NCBI GenBank assembly: GCA_907163375.1
Contig: CAJQUW010004760.1
Span: forward strand, 62,001-126,000
Length of the DNA stretch: 64,000 bases
Direction: 5' to 3'
From: Prostheceraeus crozeri
Taxonomy: Eukaryota > Platyhelminthes > Polycladida > Euryleptidae
In this document: positions 12,695 through 24,610 of the stretch, one piece after another
How the letters are laid out: every line of letters starts with the position of its first letter
Numbering within the stretch: position 1 is the first letter of the stretch
Made by a program: the position numbers and the translations under genes
The notes under the pieces: generated by a model
The model's database searches: none
The model's input: only the letters and a program-made list of their open reading frames with translations
Told to the model about the DNA's origin: nothing

Positions 12695-13974
12695 CTCGAG
12701 ACAAAGTGAAATCCTCATAAAATTCAGCAATCCGGAAAATAGTTCACCTTGTGATGGCATCAGCTGCATTAGACCTGTGATTTGGCGAATCTACCGGCTA
12801 AAATTTCAAAATTCCAAGGGTCTGAAACTTGTAGGACAGTAAATATTCTACATGTATATTAACATGACCCTTCTAACAGGATGAATTACTTATGTTATGT
12901 TGACCCCTCCCTCTTTAAAACGATACAACACGCCTACTTGATATAATCATCGGAATCCTCACCTTAACCGATCCTCTCCCACATTCACCACCAACTTACC
13001 TCCACTGTTGAGTTTCGTCTGATCCAAGAAAATCAGCCAGGGAACCGAGTCGTGGATCAATCAATAAATCCATATTCGCTTCAATACGTCGGGAATTAAG
13101 AAGTAACGACACCAAGGAGTCAATAGAAAAACATGTGACAAGGGGAAATCAAAGCAACACACAACACAAGCATTTCCACCCTACGTATGTAGTACATCGA
13201 CCACGCGTGTCTGCACATCTGTAACTACAACTGTCGTTCTTACAGTCAGACACACACCAATAAGATCGTCAAAGAATCTGCCCACTAATTTCATCCATTC
13301 AAACCATTCAATGCACACACAAAAGCCAGCTATATGAACATTCAGGTATGCAACATCATTTACCGTTTGTGAAGTGTATGCAGGACGACAGTACAAGATC
13401 GCATCGCAAATTTTAATCCATCTTTTAATAGAAAGTTTGACTGAATTCATTGTTGGTGGTAATTATGTTGCCGAACTTTCTGAATGTCGTGTTCTGCGGT
13501 TTCTAGTCATTGAGGTGATACATAAACGGATGTTATTTGGAGACAATGAAGTCCTTGGATTATCCAGTGCTCAGTAAATATTGACAAGACAATGATTCAC
13601 TTCAACTTGTGTCTCATTATCACATTACTCAATCGAAGTAAATACAGCTACAGTGGTAGAAAGTTTACATCGGTTGAAAAGACAATTTATCAAAATCTAT
13701 CGAGATGACATCACTGTTGGCTTTTTATACAGAAGATTTTCACTTTAAAAAGCTGTGACTAGACATTTCCAAATCTACATTTCTGATCCGTCCAGTGATC
13801 GCGGTAATTTCTGGATTTTACATCCTATTCGATTTTTCACAGTTCTTCCAAACGGGAGGTCAGTCGTTTGTGGGGAAAGAAAAAGTTCAAATCACTTCCC
13901 GTGTTTAATATAGAACTTTTATTTGAATGAAAATAAGAACTTGCCCAACGCGCTTCGTCCTGAACTGCAATCAG
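12695..13974. other. non-coding stretch, no gene recognised
   Basis: Nothing is recognised. An 89-codon minus frame (13181-13450) and a 67-codon plus frame (13374-13577) overlap each other and carry no known motif. Confidence 0.4.
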
Positions 13975-14523
13975 GGGGTTTCATTGCATGCAATTAATGG
14001 GTCATCATTAATTGTTTGATGCCGTCGAGTAAATGCAATTAATTGATTAGTGGTAGGAAAGGAATTTCATTGGCTGTTTTCTTGCAATGCCGTCACCACT
14101 CAGTGGCACCTTCAGTGATTACTCAGCTTGCTAAACATAGCTAATTCGCAAATAAATAGCTTTCAGGATCCTAATAAGGACATTTTTTGGTACCTAACCT
14201 ATTACTTTCATGACTTTTATGATAACTTTTAAAGCTTTATTTTACGTTCTGTTTTCTCGGCGCACTGGAAACGGGTGATAATTCATTCACTTGTTGCAAT
14301 AATTGATTATCACTATAATTATGGGTCTACTCAAGTCACTATCCCCCTGATAACAAACTGCTCTGCGACTTGTAAAGTATGCAGTTCTATGCAGCCTATG
14401 CTGTAATTCTTGAAAATAAAACATCAAAATAACAAAATTCAATGACAAAGAATTGCATTTAATTGACTGATGACACCAATTAACTGCAATTAATTGATTG
14501 CAATTCATTTTTGATAAACCCTT
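13975..14523. repeat. AT-rich inverted-end repeat containing a minisatellite-like monomer
   Basis: The left edge (GGGGTTTCATTGCATGCAATTAAT) and the right edge (AATTCATTTTTGATAAACCC preceded by ATTAATTGATTG) are loosely inverted. At 14465-14521 the sequence 'ctgatgacaccaattaac' followed by 'tgcaattaattgattgcaa' resembles one diverged unit of the 17.6-18.9 kb minisatellite plus its right flank (near 18910-18935, 'aattgatttttgataaccc'). The boundaries are uncertain. Confidence 0.4.
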
Positions 14524-14740
14524 CCTACCATATCAGGGGATTTGAACACAAGAAAGTATTGAAATAAAAATCTTACAAGCAAAATTCTGTGGTCTAGTCT
14601 GGGCACCTCATCACGTCAACTCATGACGCCTTCAATCGCGACATTCAGTCATTCTAGTAGGCGGTAAAGTGATGACCAAGAAGAACTTGAGTTGCCAGAT
14701 TTTAGATAAGCAAAATACTGTGATCGTTAAGTTAGTGATA

Positions 14741-15667
14741 GTCCGGGAGCTACTGACACTTTCTTCCTAAATTCGCGCACAAATGGCTTAATAGCATGGA
14801 GTTGTAGATCTTGAAACGCTGAAGACAAAAATCAAATTCTGGAGTGTCTCAGCCAGTCGCTTTCGGTTATGGTGAGGTTAAAGGATCCCCATCGGAATCC
14901 AATGGCAAAATTCAAGAAATATCTATGGATTGTGAAACACTTGGCAATTTTCGCATATTTTCTCATGCAGAAAAGAAACTGTTTATCAGAATGCCATGAA
15001 GTTTGCAACATGATTGAGTTCAGGACATCAACTTCGATAAAAAAGTTTAAGTGAATCACATGATTCAGCATTTGATGTCTGAGAGCCTCTAAAAAATGAC
15101 TAAAATCACCAAAACTAAATCAAAACATGAAATTTACTCATATGCAATGTTGATTAACTTTCACAGAAAAAGATTGATTGGATACAGCAATGATCACTAA
15201 AATCAAGCTCAGGCAAGCCTATAATGATTTGTGATGTAGGTTACCAGAACTAGACCTATATATACTTGTTTTACAATCGCCAATATTACGTCAAAACATG
15301 AATTTACTCATTTTGTAGAGGCTCTCAGACATCAAATACTGAATCATGTGACTCACTTTAACTTTTATATCGAAGTTGATGTTCTGAACTCAATCATGTT
15401 TCAAATTTCATGGCATTTTGATAAATAGTTTCTTTTCTGCAAAAGAAAATGTACGAAAATTGCCAAGTGTTTCACAATCCATAGATATTTCTTGAATTTT
15501 ACCACTGGATTCCAATGGGAATCCTTTAACCTTACCTATAACCGAAAGCGACTGGCTGTGACACTCAAGAATTTGATTTTTGTATTCAGCGTTTCAAGAT
15601 CTGCAAATCCATGCTATTAAGCCCTTTGTGCGCGAATTTAGGAAGAAAGTGTCAGTAGCTCCCTTCC
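14741..15667. mobile_element. fold-back MITE, family F2 copy a (GTCCGGGAGCTACTGAC ends)
   Basis: Long inverted arms of about 350 bp (14741-15095 and 15310-15667) flank a ~210-bp centre. The outer tip is GTCCGGGAGCTACTGACAC, flanked by TA on both sides (14739-14740 and 15668-15669), so the target site is probably TA. The copy at 33763-34682 matches over its whole length. Frames inside (for example 14869-15054 and 14832-15071) are the two strands of the arms, not genes. No transposase is encoded. Confidence 0.88.
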
Positions 15668-16105
15668 TATGCGTTCATGCGATTAACAGTCGGATACGTC
15701 TGTGGTTAACGGTCGGTTACGGTCAAGAATCCAACGGTTATGGTTGGTCATGGTTGCGGAAGTTTTCCGTACGGTTGGTTGCGTTTCAGAAATTGAACTA
15801 TCCGCACATCACTAGATTTACGAGTATAACTTCTCGTCAAACAAAGAATCATTTTGATGAAATAACTTGCAATAACAGCCTTGCGGCAAGAATATGCAAG
15901 TATGACAGGTTTCAGCAATTTCATTCTTCTTTAAGATCTAGAAACACTGACTTAAGTCGGCGCTTGAATGAGCAATTGAAATGGCCATCAACGACAGTTG
16001 CTCTTCATTCTGGCTCCAGTAACTACAACAAAGTAAAATGTTGGATTTCTACTGATTTCACAGTCATTCAGTTGCCGGCACTGTGGCCTTGTGGTACATA
16101 CCGTA

Positions 16106-16784
16106 GTCCGGCAGTCAGAGCGAGTTTCTGCAGGGAACGTGGCCGAAAATGAGACTTTCACAGAATGATGTACAGCGTATGCCTACTACGAATTTGTACG
16201 TCTGCCGAGCTTTAGTTAGTTCCATTTTTTTGTCAGACACGATCAAAGAAAAAGATATGTTAATCCAATGGGACGAAGTTTTTAGATAAAATGAAACTTT
16301 CTATTTTCGTTTATTGCGACAAAAATACTATGTCTAGAGCCACAATTTTTGACATGGATTGTCTTCAGGTCATTTCCTATGATGTGCATGTGCTATTATC
16401 ATGCTTCTGATCGACAATGCATGCGAGAATTTGGTTGAATGTGGGTTAAGTTACTCAAAATGCTTGTGTTTGCCGACATCAGGAGGCTTGTTAATTCTGA
16501 ATGTGCTTGGCTTCATAGATAGGGTTGCATGAACATGATAGGAAATGACCTGAAGGCATTTCTAGACATAGTATTTTTGTCGCAATAAACAAAAACTTAG
16601 AAAATTTCATTTTGAATAAAACTGCAGTCTGGGTCCCATTGGATTAACGTGTTTTTCTTTTATCTTGTCTGACAAGAAGAGGAACTAACTAGAAGACGGC
16701 ATAGTAGGCATAAGGTGTGCATCACTCTGTGAAAGTCTCAGTTTCGGCCTCGTTCCCTGCAGAAACTCGTTCTGGCTGCCGGAC
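16106..16784 (+). mobile_element. fold-back MITE, family F1 copy a (GTCCGGCAGCCAGAGCGAG ends)
   Basis: The element starts GTCCGGCAGTCAGAGCGAG and ends with the inverse, GAACCAGAGxx-type sequence finishing CTGCCGGAC, flanked by TA at 16104-16105 and 16785-16786. Almost the whole 679 bp folds back: the outer ~150 bp pair, and deeper inside 'ttgtcttcaggtcatttcct' pairs with 'aggaaatgacctgaaggcat'. There are three other copies in the window (24374-28378, 32333-33033, 43248-43800). It is non-autonomous, with no transposase. Confidence 0.92.
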
Positions 16785-16786
16785 TA

Positions 16787-17591
16787 TACAGTGCTCCCTC
16801 TGCGTCCGGGAGACCTGGGTTCACTCTTCAGTCTTGCTAACCATGAAGACCGAAAGAATGAGGATAAAATGAATGATATTCGGCCACATGCAAGAGAGGC
16901 GTGTCGCCTAATCTGCTTCCATGGATGTAAACAAGGAATTTCTATTTTTACCTCATACCTCTATTTTTCTGAACATAAAATAGAGGAAGACACAATCAGT
17001 GCGCATTTTCTGAATAAGTTAAATAACTTTTCTAATATCCATCAAACAGTTGGATTGTCAAAGGCACGGCTTGTCAAAAATTAATTGCAAATGCTTATCA
17101 ACACTATTATTTACTTTGATATTTCACATCAACGAATTCGACTACGTAGCTTTACAACAAAAACTTCATTATCAAGTTGGATAGTGATTTGAGAAATTCC
17201 GCTGCATGTAATACACATGGCTACCGGTATATTCTTAACTGAATGTGAATATTGATGAGCTGCATTATAGACGTCATTCGTGCATTACAATTAAAATGAT
17301 ATTCAATTATTAATACAAGTGAATGAATAATCACACGTGCCTGCACAGAACATAAAATAGTGTTTTAAATGTTGTCATAAAGCGCTGTAATATAGAGATA
17401 CTAAATGCGTTTTGCACCAAATAGTTCCTGATAAGAAACTAAAGCGATCATGCGGTCAATAAGACATGTTTAGTAAGCTCATTGTACAACTAAAAATCAC
17501 TGAAGACTGGATGATTTTACCACGATAGTAAGTGATAACGGCATTGCAAGTAAATCAGTCAATTAGATGCCTCCCTATTGCAGCACATATG
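16787..17591. other. non-coding stretch between MITE and minisatellite
   Basis: A 97-codon plus frame (16791-17084) starts inside the MITE flank and has no recognisable motif. I do not call it a gene. Confidence 0.4.
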
Positions 17592-18866
17592 AATCAATTA
17601 ATTGCAATGATTCGATGATAACAATAATAAATTAATTGCAATCATTCGATGATGACAATAATCAGTTGATTGCAATGATTCGATGATGACACTAATCAAT
17701 TAATTGCAATCATTCGATGATGATGACACTAATCAATTAATTGCAATGATTCGATGATAACAATAATCAATTAATTGCAATGATTCGATGATAATAATCA
17801 GTTGATTGCAATCATTCGATGATGACACTAATCAATTAATTGCAATGATTCGATTGTGACACTAATCAATTAATTGCAATGATTCGATTGTGACACTAAT
17901 CAATTAATTGCAATGATTCGATGATGACAATAATAAATTAATTGCAATGATTCGATGATGACACTAATCAATTAATTGCAATTATTCGATGATGACACTA
18001 ATCAATTAATTGACATTATTCGATGATGACACTAATCAATTAATTGCAATGATTCGATGATGACACTAATCAATTAATTGCAATGATTCGATTGTGACAC
18101 TAATCAATTAATTGCAATGATTCGATGATGACACTAATCAATTAATTGCAATGATTCGATTGTGACACTAATCAATTAATTGCAATGATTCGATGATGAC
18201 ACTAATCAATTAATTGCAATGATTAGATGATGACAATAATCAATTAATTGCAATGATTCGATGATGACACTAATCAATTAATTGCAATGATTCGATGATA
18301 ACAATAATCAATTAATTGCAATGATTCGATTGTGACAATAATCAATTAATTGCAATGATTCGATGATGACACTAATCAATTAATTGCAATGATTCGATTG
18401 TGACACTAATCAATTAATTGCAATGATTAGATGATAACAATAATAAATTAATTGCAGTTATTCGATGATGACACTAATCAATTAATTGCAATTATTCGAT
18501 GATGACACTAATCAGTTGATTGCAATGATTCGATGATGACACTAATCAATTAATTGCAATCATTCGATGATGACACTAATCAATTAATTGCAATGATTCG
18601 ATGATAACAATAATCAATTAATTGCAATGATTCGATGATGACAATAATCAATTAATTGCAATGATTCGATGATGACACTAATCAATTAATTGCAATGATT
18701 CGATTGTGACACTAATCAATTAATTGCAATGATTAGATGATAACAATAATAAATTAATTGCAATTATTCGATGATGACACTAATCAATTAATTGCAATTA
18801 TTCGATGATGACACTAATCAGTTGATTGCAATGATTCGATGATGACACTAATCAATTAATTGCAAT
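17592..18866 (+). repeat. 34-bp minisatellite, about 37.5 units, with higher-order structure
   Basis: The unit is AATCAATTAATTGCAATGAT followed by TCGATGATGACACT. I counted 37 full units and one partial unit; almost all are exactly 34 bp (one is 37, one 31). Variants recur: TTGTG for ATGATG, AATAAATTA starts, AATCAGTTGATTG starts, and ATAACAAT or ACAAT ends. Six consecutive unit types (units 23-28) recur in the same order nine units later (units 32-37), showing a higher-order repeat of about 306 bp. Each unit contains the palindrome CAATTAATTG. There are no coding frames of note. Confidence 0.98.
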
Positions 18867-19377
18867 TTTTTTTGATAGCACCAATCAATCAATCGCGACC
18901 AATTCCTCCCATGCAATGCAATTGATTTTTGATAACCCCATGTGAAAGGAACGAGAATAACAATTTCTAACGATGTTTCAAAATACTTTAAATTTTTAAA
19001 ATTGTTTGATAATCGTGCTTTGATTTGTCTCAAAGCCTGTTTTCAAAGCTGGTTTCAAGCCGTATTTTAACATGGCCTCTATGCTCTGAAGCCCTAATAT
19101 GAGATGAATTTACTGATAGTCGTCTTGACACAGTGAGAGCAGATTAGCAAGAGTGAGTCAATAATCCTCCGATCTGTCCACAAATACATGAACACGTGCG
19201 ACATAGTCAATTATCGAATAGCTGCTATCGATATGACAAGTGCTCTATTTCACATGTCGAAGGAAACCGATTTTTTAGAATATCAGAATGAGATTATCAG
19301 ATAATACTCGAATTGCGTTGATGAACTGTCTTCAATTTGTAGCGAAATGTCACGTAATGCATCGCTAACTTATTCCT
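18867..19377. other. right flank of the minisatellite, otherwise featureless
   Basis: The first ~80 bp (to about 18945, 'aattgatttttgataaccc') resemble the right edge of the repeat at 13975-14523. Beyond that I recognise nothing. Confidence 0.45.
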
Positions 19378-19896
19378 ACGCAAAATAAGACAATTACTTA
19401 TGGCATTTCTCATACATTTTCGCAAGTTCTAATGAGACACTGTCATAGACATAGATTTAGCGTTAGTCTAGAGCGGACATTACTCTATTCCAGCCATAGT
19501 ATGGAATGATATCATGCAAACAATAGCGATTGACATAGATATTGGTCTCTTTATGGTTTCTGTGATTGGCCAACCACGCGCATCGCAGAAATAGCTCTTA
19601 TAGTAGCTCCACAGAATTAGAATGTTAAATCGTATCACGCAAAATAAGACAATTACTTATGGCATTTCTCATACATTTTCGCAAGTTCTAATGAGACACT
19701 GTCATAGACATAGATTTAGCGTTAGTCTAGAGCGGACATTACTCTATTCCAGCCATAGTATGGAATGATATCATGCAAACAATAGCGATTGACATAGATA
19801 TTGGTCTCTTTATGGTTTCTGTGATTGGCCAACCACGCGCATCGCAGAAATAGCTCTTATAGTAGCTCCACAGAATTAGAATGTTAAATCGTATCA
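19378..19896 (+). repeat. exact 259-bp tandem duplication
   Basis: The sequence starting ACGCAAAATAAGACAATTAC at 19378 repeats at 19637, and reading the two copies side by side I found no difference. The duplicated unit ends inside the left terminus of the hAT-type MITE (CACAGAATTAGAATG, then ...CGTATCAC), so the first copy carries an orphan ~28-bp MITE end near 19610-19637. Identity this complete implies a very recent duplication or an assembly artefact. Confidence 0.95.
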
Positions 19897-20390
19897 CTTG
19901 GCTAGAAGTGCAAACTGATTCAAGCAGATGGCACATCCAGGAACTTAATAAGTGGGTAAAAAGAAATTTTTAATACCTTACAATGATAGGAAAAATTGTC
20001 GTGCGTCGCTTGCGGATTGCTCTGAATTCCTTCAAAATGCTCCGATCGCCACGACTTCTTCAGATTCGAAGAATTCAGATCATTGCGCAAACGTTTTCTC
20101 GATAATGTTGGGCCCTCCGATCATTTTTAAAAAAGTTAGCAGGTGAATGAAAAAACGTTCACAAACTTCTCTGTAGAACTTGACATCGTCTGTGTCTCTT
20201 TGCTGTGGGACCCTGCCGATAACAGTCACTGAACCTTTGCACAATTTGGCGTGTTGAATGTTGAACTGGCTGCTCATTGTTCGATTGCTATGGTATTTAG
20301 TCAGGAGATTGTGCCATTTCATTTACGTTACATGTTCCAATGCTTCCCTTCTAGTCAAACGCAAGAAGAGACGACTTGTCTAATTCTGTG
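19869..20390 (+). mobile_element. hAT-type MITE, family A, copy 1
   Basis: Termini CACAGAATTA and TAATTCTGTG bound 522 bp that match the copies at 36169-36689 and (inverted) 50392-50913. The flanking 8-mers (agtagctc, gcccgact) do not match here, perhaps because the flank was rearranged with the adjacent tandem duplication. The hAT assignment comes from 8-bp duplications around sister copies. The frames inside (19952-20562) are not genes. Confidence 0.88.
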
Positions 20391-20687
20391 GCCCGACTCT
20401 ACACGATCCAAATTTAGTAATTTACTGACTGTGTACACTCAATGGGCATCAATGTTCTACTCCGTCAGAATTCGGGCTAGAATTTGCATTACTTTCAATG
20501 GAAAATTGATCCTCTTGCCTCTAGAGACTACAGTCCGTTTCATAAAAAGTGGATCATCCTAAAATTTGACTAAATAAAACATAAGTATGATACAGAAAGC
20601 ATTTTTCATGTTATTTCATGTCCCTAATATATTTAAATGTCCTTATATAATCTGATAAGCTATGATACAGTAACAGTTCTTAAGAGG

Positions 20688-21080
20688 CTAATATTTTGTG
20701 GCCCTTCCCTTATTGTCAATGACATTACCAATTTGTCTAGGCATTGATTCGATGATATCGTTGATTTTTGACTGATCTAACTTTCTCCACTCTCTTTTTA
20801 ACAGTGACGTAAGTTGTGATACGCCATCTGTAGGTAGCAGTGAACTGCTCCTACAGAGTAGTAGAATACTCCATACATTTTCTATGGGATTCAGATCAGG
20901 AGAACGAGCTGGCCAAGATAATGTCCTAAGCCTTAATTGAGACTTGCATAAGTTGACTCTACTACTCCTGTGACACGTAGCATTATCATCCATAAATAAC
21001 CAAGTCGATGGATCACCAAGTTGATCTGTCATTTGGCCAATGTTCATTCGTAAAACATTCACATAGCGTTCAGAATTCAT
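20688..21080 (-). pseudogene. Tc1-type transposase, C-terminal half
   Basis: One open frame of 130 residues holds the second half of a Tc1 DDE catalytic domain: LFMDDNATCHRS with the second Asp, then LSWPARSPDLNPIENVWSIL with the final Glu. There are 34 residues between that Asp and Glu, the DD34E spacing of Tc1 elements. The first Asp, the whole N-terminal paired-like DNA-binding domain and a start are missing: about 210 of ~340 residues are absent. Terminal inverted repeats are not resolved. It is a 5'-truncated relic, although the remaining frame is intact and ends at a natural stop. Confidence 0.92.
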
Positions 21081-21879
21081 GGTTACTTGCCGTACTTTTT
21101 AATTCATGGTAGCTTGTTGTTCTAGCAAGGCTGACACTTTGCCTTTTGTGAATGCGATCTCGTTATTGTTCATTTGTGCTTTGTATTGTTTTCAACCGGT
21201 AAGAGATAGATTTCTAGCTGAAAGCAATCAGGAGTGCTGCCAACACCACCGCAACGAAGTCAGGAAGCTATGGAACATGAAGTCCAGTTAATCACATGTA
21301 GCAGTTACATTATTGTTGATGAATAATGGTGCTATACTGGCTCTGATTGACCGATTTTCCTTTATTTTTGTTTTGCTTGATAGCTTTTGGCTTGTAGAAC
21401 AACATATTACATAACAAAGGAAACAAATGTAATTTTATAAGAGTGAGGTATGATTTTGTGTAACATTGCAAAAATTATCTACTACTTTTTTATCTATAAC
21501 AGGAAAACAACTCAATATTCATGCTTGAAATTTCCAACAATGATATTAGTAAGCACAACTGACATATCTTCCAAATTTCAGTTAACCATCTGTAGTTCTA
21601 GCCGTGACCATCAGTATTGAGGAAAGTCATCTCTAGATCCCAACACGCAGACACGGCGATTTATCTCTATGGACACAGTTCTTCAACAGTTATCGAAAAC
21701 TCATCAATAACGCTGAAGCAAGAACATGATTGATTTAATTAAACAATTGCGCAATTCAATACCATTATGGGTGACTTTACAGTTATTTAGCACAAGACAA
21801 GAAAAGTAATTAAATACCTTTAGCAAATACGACATTCCGTTATATTCAGCAGAGTGATAATTTTTTGGCTGATGCTCTG
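21081..21879. other. non-coding stretch
   Basis: No gene, RNA or repeat family is recognised. Confidence 0.45.
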
Positions 21880-22024
21880 TTATCATTAATGCCTCTGAAA
21901 TACTGATTTCATAGTTACTTGCACCTTTATATTTTAATATAAAAATAAAAATGAATTATAAAAATATTAAAATATAAAGTTGCAAGTAACTATGAAATCT
22001 GTATTGTAGAGGCATTAATGATAA
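21880..22024. repeat. near-perfect 60-bp-arm hairpin
   Basis: The arms at 21880-21940 and 21964-22024 are complementary with about four mismatches over 60 bp ('ttatcattaatgcctct' pairs with 'agaggcattaatgataa') around a ~23-bp AT-rich loop. It could be a tiny palindromic MITE or a transcribed hairpin (small-RNA precursor). Nothing decides between these. Confidence 0.85.
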
Positions 22025-22680
22025 GAATACGCATATGTAGGCTTACGCCACATTTTAGCTTGGCTACATAAGGAGATGCAAGTATTCAATAATATCTTTG
22101 AGAGAGTACAGAAGCACAATTCATCATAATGCGTAATGAATAATAATACACGTTTGTGTAGAAGTGACGGAGTTGATAAGATTAAAAATGACAGGGATTT
22201 AATAACGGATAAACAACAAACAGATTTGTTTGGCCAATTCTCACGTGGTATTTCACTTCGAATTGTTTAGCCGTCCTTACGATTACTTTCAACATCATTT
22301 CAGTAGTATTGTGCCACCGCTAATTTCAGTATTAGCCTGTCTAATGTGACAAGGCATCTTCACAGTGGAAACTGGTCCCGGCTTCGGTCCCCTCCTCGAC
22401 GCGGATGTGATTTTCAATTTAAAAGACCCGGGCCCCTACACTGTGGTTTTCTATCCTCTCCTCAACTAGCAGATTACGGATGCACAGCATAACCACTTGG
22501 CTCTAGGCTTCAAGTTTCGATCACAAAATTAACTGCGTTAAATTCATAAGCCGAGTAATTATGATCATGTATGTTCACATCTGCAGTTTCAAGGCTAAAA
22601 CTTTTTGTTGATGGAAGCTGCACGTTGGAAAATAGAAAGAAATGTAGAAACAGAGGTTCTATCGGTTAAACAAATATTTT

Positions 22681-22849
22681 TTATTGTTCTATTTTCCGCG
22701 ATGTAAACAAAAATATAGCTCTCCATCAATATAGACTATTTTTTCATTTTATAAGATAAAGTTCCCCGACGCGCTTTGTCACGGTAGACAGCAACAAGGG
22801 GAACTTTATCTTATTTTTGCTTACATCGCGGAAAATAGAATAATGAACC
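22681..22849. repeat. interrupted palindrome with two stems
   Basis: The outer stem pairs 'ttctattttccgcgatgtaa' (about 22686-22706) with 'ttacatcgcggaaaatagaa' (about 22821-22840). The inner stem pairs 'ataagataaagttcccc' (22751-22767) with 'ggggaactttatcttat' (about 22798-22815) around a ~30-bp loop. An unpaired bulge lies on one side only. It is probably a small fold-back element. Confidence 0.78.
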
Positions 22850-24373
22850 TCCCGTTTAAGACAACGAAAGATCTATTTTTTACTGCTTTTTATCCAAAAA
22901 TGAATGTCTAATTGTACAGATTTTTCCTATTAATCGGTTGGTCCAATAATATTTCAATTAATCTTTATCCCATTAACTTTTCAGATTCCTGGTCAATGGC
23001 TTGATGTACAAAAATTGTTAACACAGGAATTGTGCGCTCAACTGCCACATAACAAATTACTGCACATTGTCAACATAATTCCTAATGAAAATTAAATTGG
23101 CATTGATACTTCATTTCGTGCGGCAGTCAAAATCTATTGCATCAAGCTCATTCGTTCACAAACAAACTTTCATTTACTGAGTGCAGGATGAAAATTCACA
23201 CAGTCTTTCTGGTGACAAAACATTTTCTTTTTTCATCTCCTAAACATCATCCGCTGTATAGACATTGAGATTCTCATATCCAAAAACTGAAACTAAGTTT
23301 GTACACGACATCAGCTATCAACGAGAGCATAAATATTACCTTAATGTTGACTAAAATAAATACGAATCTCTGATTTCAAAACTTGGATGTCCATCAGTCA
23401 TGAAGAAAACTGACTTAACAGTGCGTCATCCTTTAAACAACATCTGTGGAACACAAGTTAAAATCAAACTTGATGAAGCGTACAACGTTCTAGCAATCAT
23501 TTCCATTATGTCAAACATTAAGTGTGGCATTTCCAGAGATCCAACATTCGAAAACATTAGCCGGAAGAGAAAAGTACTTCTCCAGATGCATATCTTTCAT
23601 ATTAATGAGTCACTTCGTTATCATCAGTGTTTTCTTAAAGAAAAGGAAACATATTTTCATGATCTCTATAAAACACAAATCGTTGCCAGACGGCTTTCTT
23701 TTACTCCCACGGGACAAAACGACTTCCTGAATATCAGCCAAGTCGACTTACAGATCATGTCAATAAAAGTTGTCTTGTAATACTGATCTTACGTCAGTGG
23801 AAGCATCATAGAGGAAGTCTTATTATTGTAGGCAACTACTCATTAGTGGTAAAGACATCAATTTGCAATGACATTGCGCAATTGTGTTTCGCAATGATAG
23901 ATTCTTCCTTGCATATCTATAGAGTTAACGACGCGAAACATTGATCGGAGAAAGATGATCTTGTTGTCACAATAATAGTGCAACAGATAACAATATCAAA
24001 TGTAGGCAATCATTATTTCTCAAGATGTTTCTATCATTGTCACAATACATTCTTCCGCTTGTTCAGAATGAATGATTGCATTCAGTTAAACTGGGTTCGA
24101 TCAAACCCCAGGGGTTCGGTGAGTCAATTTCTGAGGTTCGGAGGCTTCGTTCTCCCCATAAAAGTATAAATAAATAACTAGAAGTAAGTAAGTAATCCTA
24201 TATTGCTCCACTAGAATGATTTTTTTGTGGACACTTACAATATATGATTAGCAATGACGTCGTTAGATACAAAGCGATGAGAAAGCAATGGTCAATGAGG
24301 TTCACAAAATGAAATACAATAAAACAATAAAATTATTTGCAAAATTTGAAAAAAATCTGCTAAAGCGTGTATA
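22850..24373. other. non-coding stretch
   Basis: A 126-codon plus frame (23400-23780) has no motif and no convincing splice context, so I do not call it. Near 24090-24150 the phrase 'ggttcg' recurs three times in a short space ('ccaggggttcggtgagtc'), possibly the end of an old repeat. Confidence 0.4.
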
Positions 24374-24590
24374 GTCCGGCAGCCAGAACGAGTTTCTGCA
24401 GGGAACGAGGCCGAAAGTGAGACTTTCACAGAATGATGTACACCCTATGCAAACTACGAATCGGCACGTCTGCCGAGTTCTAGCGAGTTCCTCTTCTTGT
24501 CAGACAGGATCAGAGAAAAACACATGTAAATCCAATGGGACGCAGATTGCAGTTTACGGCTGAAATGAAATATTGTATGTTTTCTCTGAT

Positions 24591-24610
24591 TAATAATAAT
24601 AATAATAATA
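24591..24610 (-). repeat. (TAA)n, 3' tail of the inserted LINE
   Basis: Six to seven TAA units lie directly at the junction with the MITE. On the minus strand the LINE ends AATAAAGATCTATTATTATT, a short-repeat tail typical of CR1/Jockey-type LINEs. Confidence 0.9.

Noticed and set aside
15580-16152. 190-codon plus-strand open frame
   Set aside because: It begins inside the F2 MITE arm and ends inside the F1 MITE tip; a composite chance frame.
17592-18866. CRISPR array
   Set aside because: Repeats are contiguous with no spacers, in animal DNA with no cas genes.
19952-20562. Open frames of 64-103 codons
   Set aside because: They lie within a hAT-type MITE that is non-coding in its sister copies.
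23400-23780. 126-codon plus frame
   Set aside because: Overlapped by another frame, no motif, no reliable splice sites.
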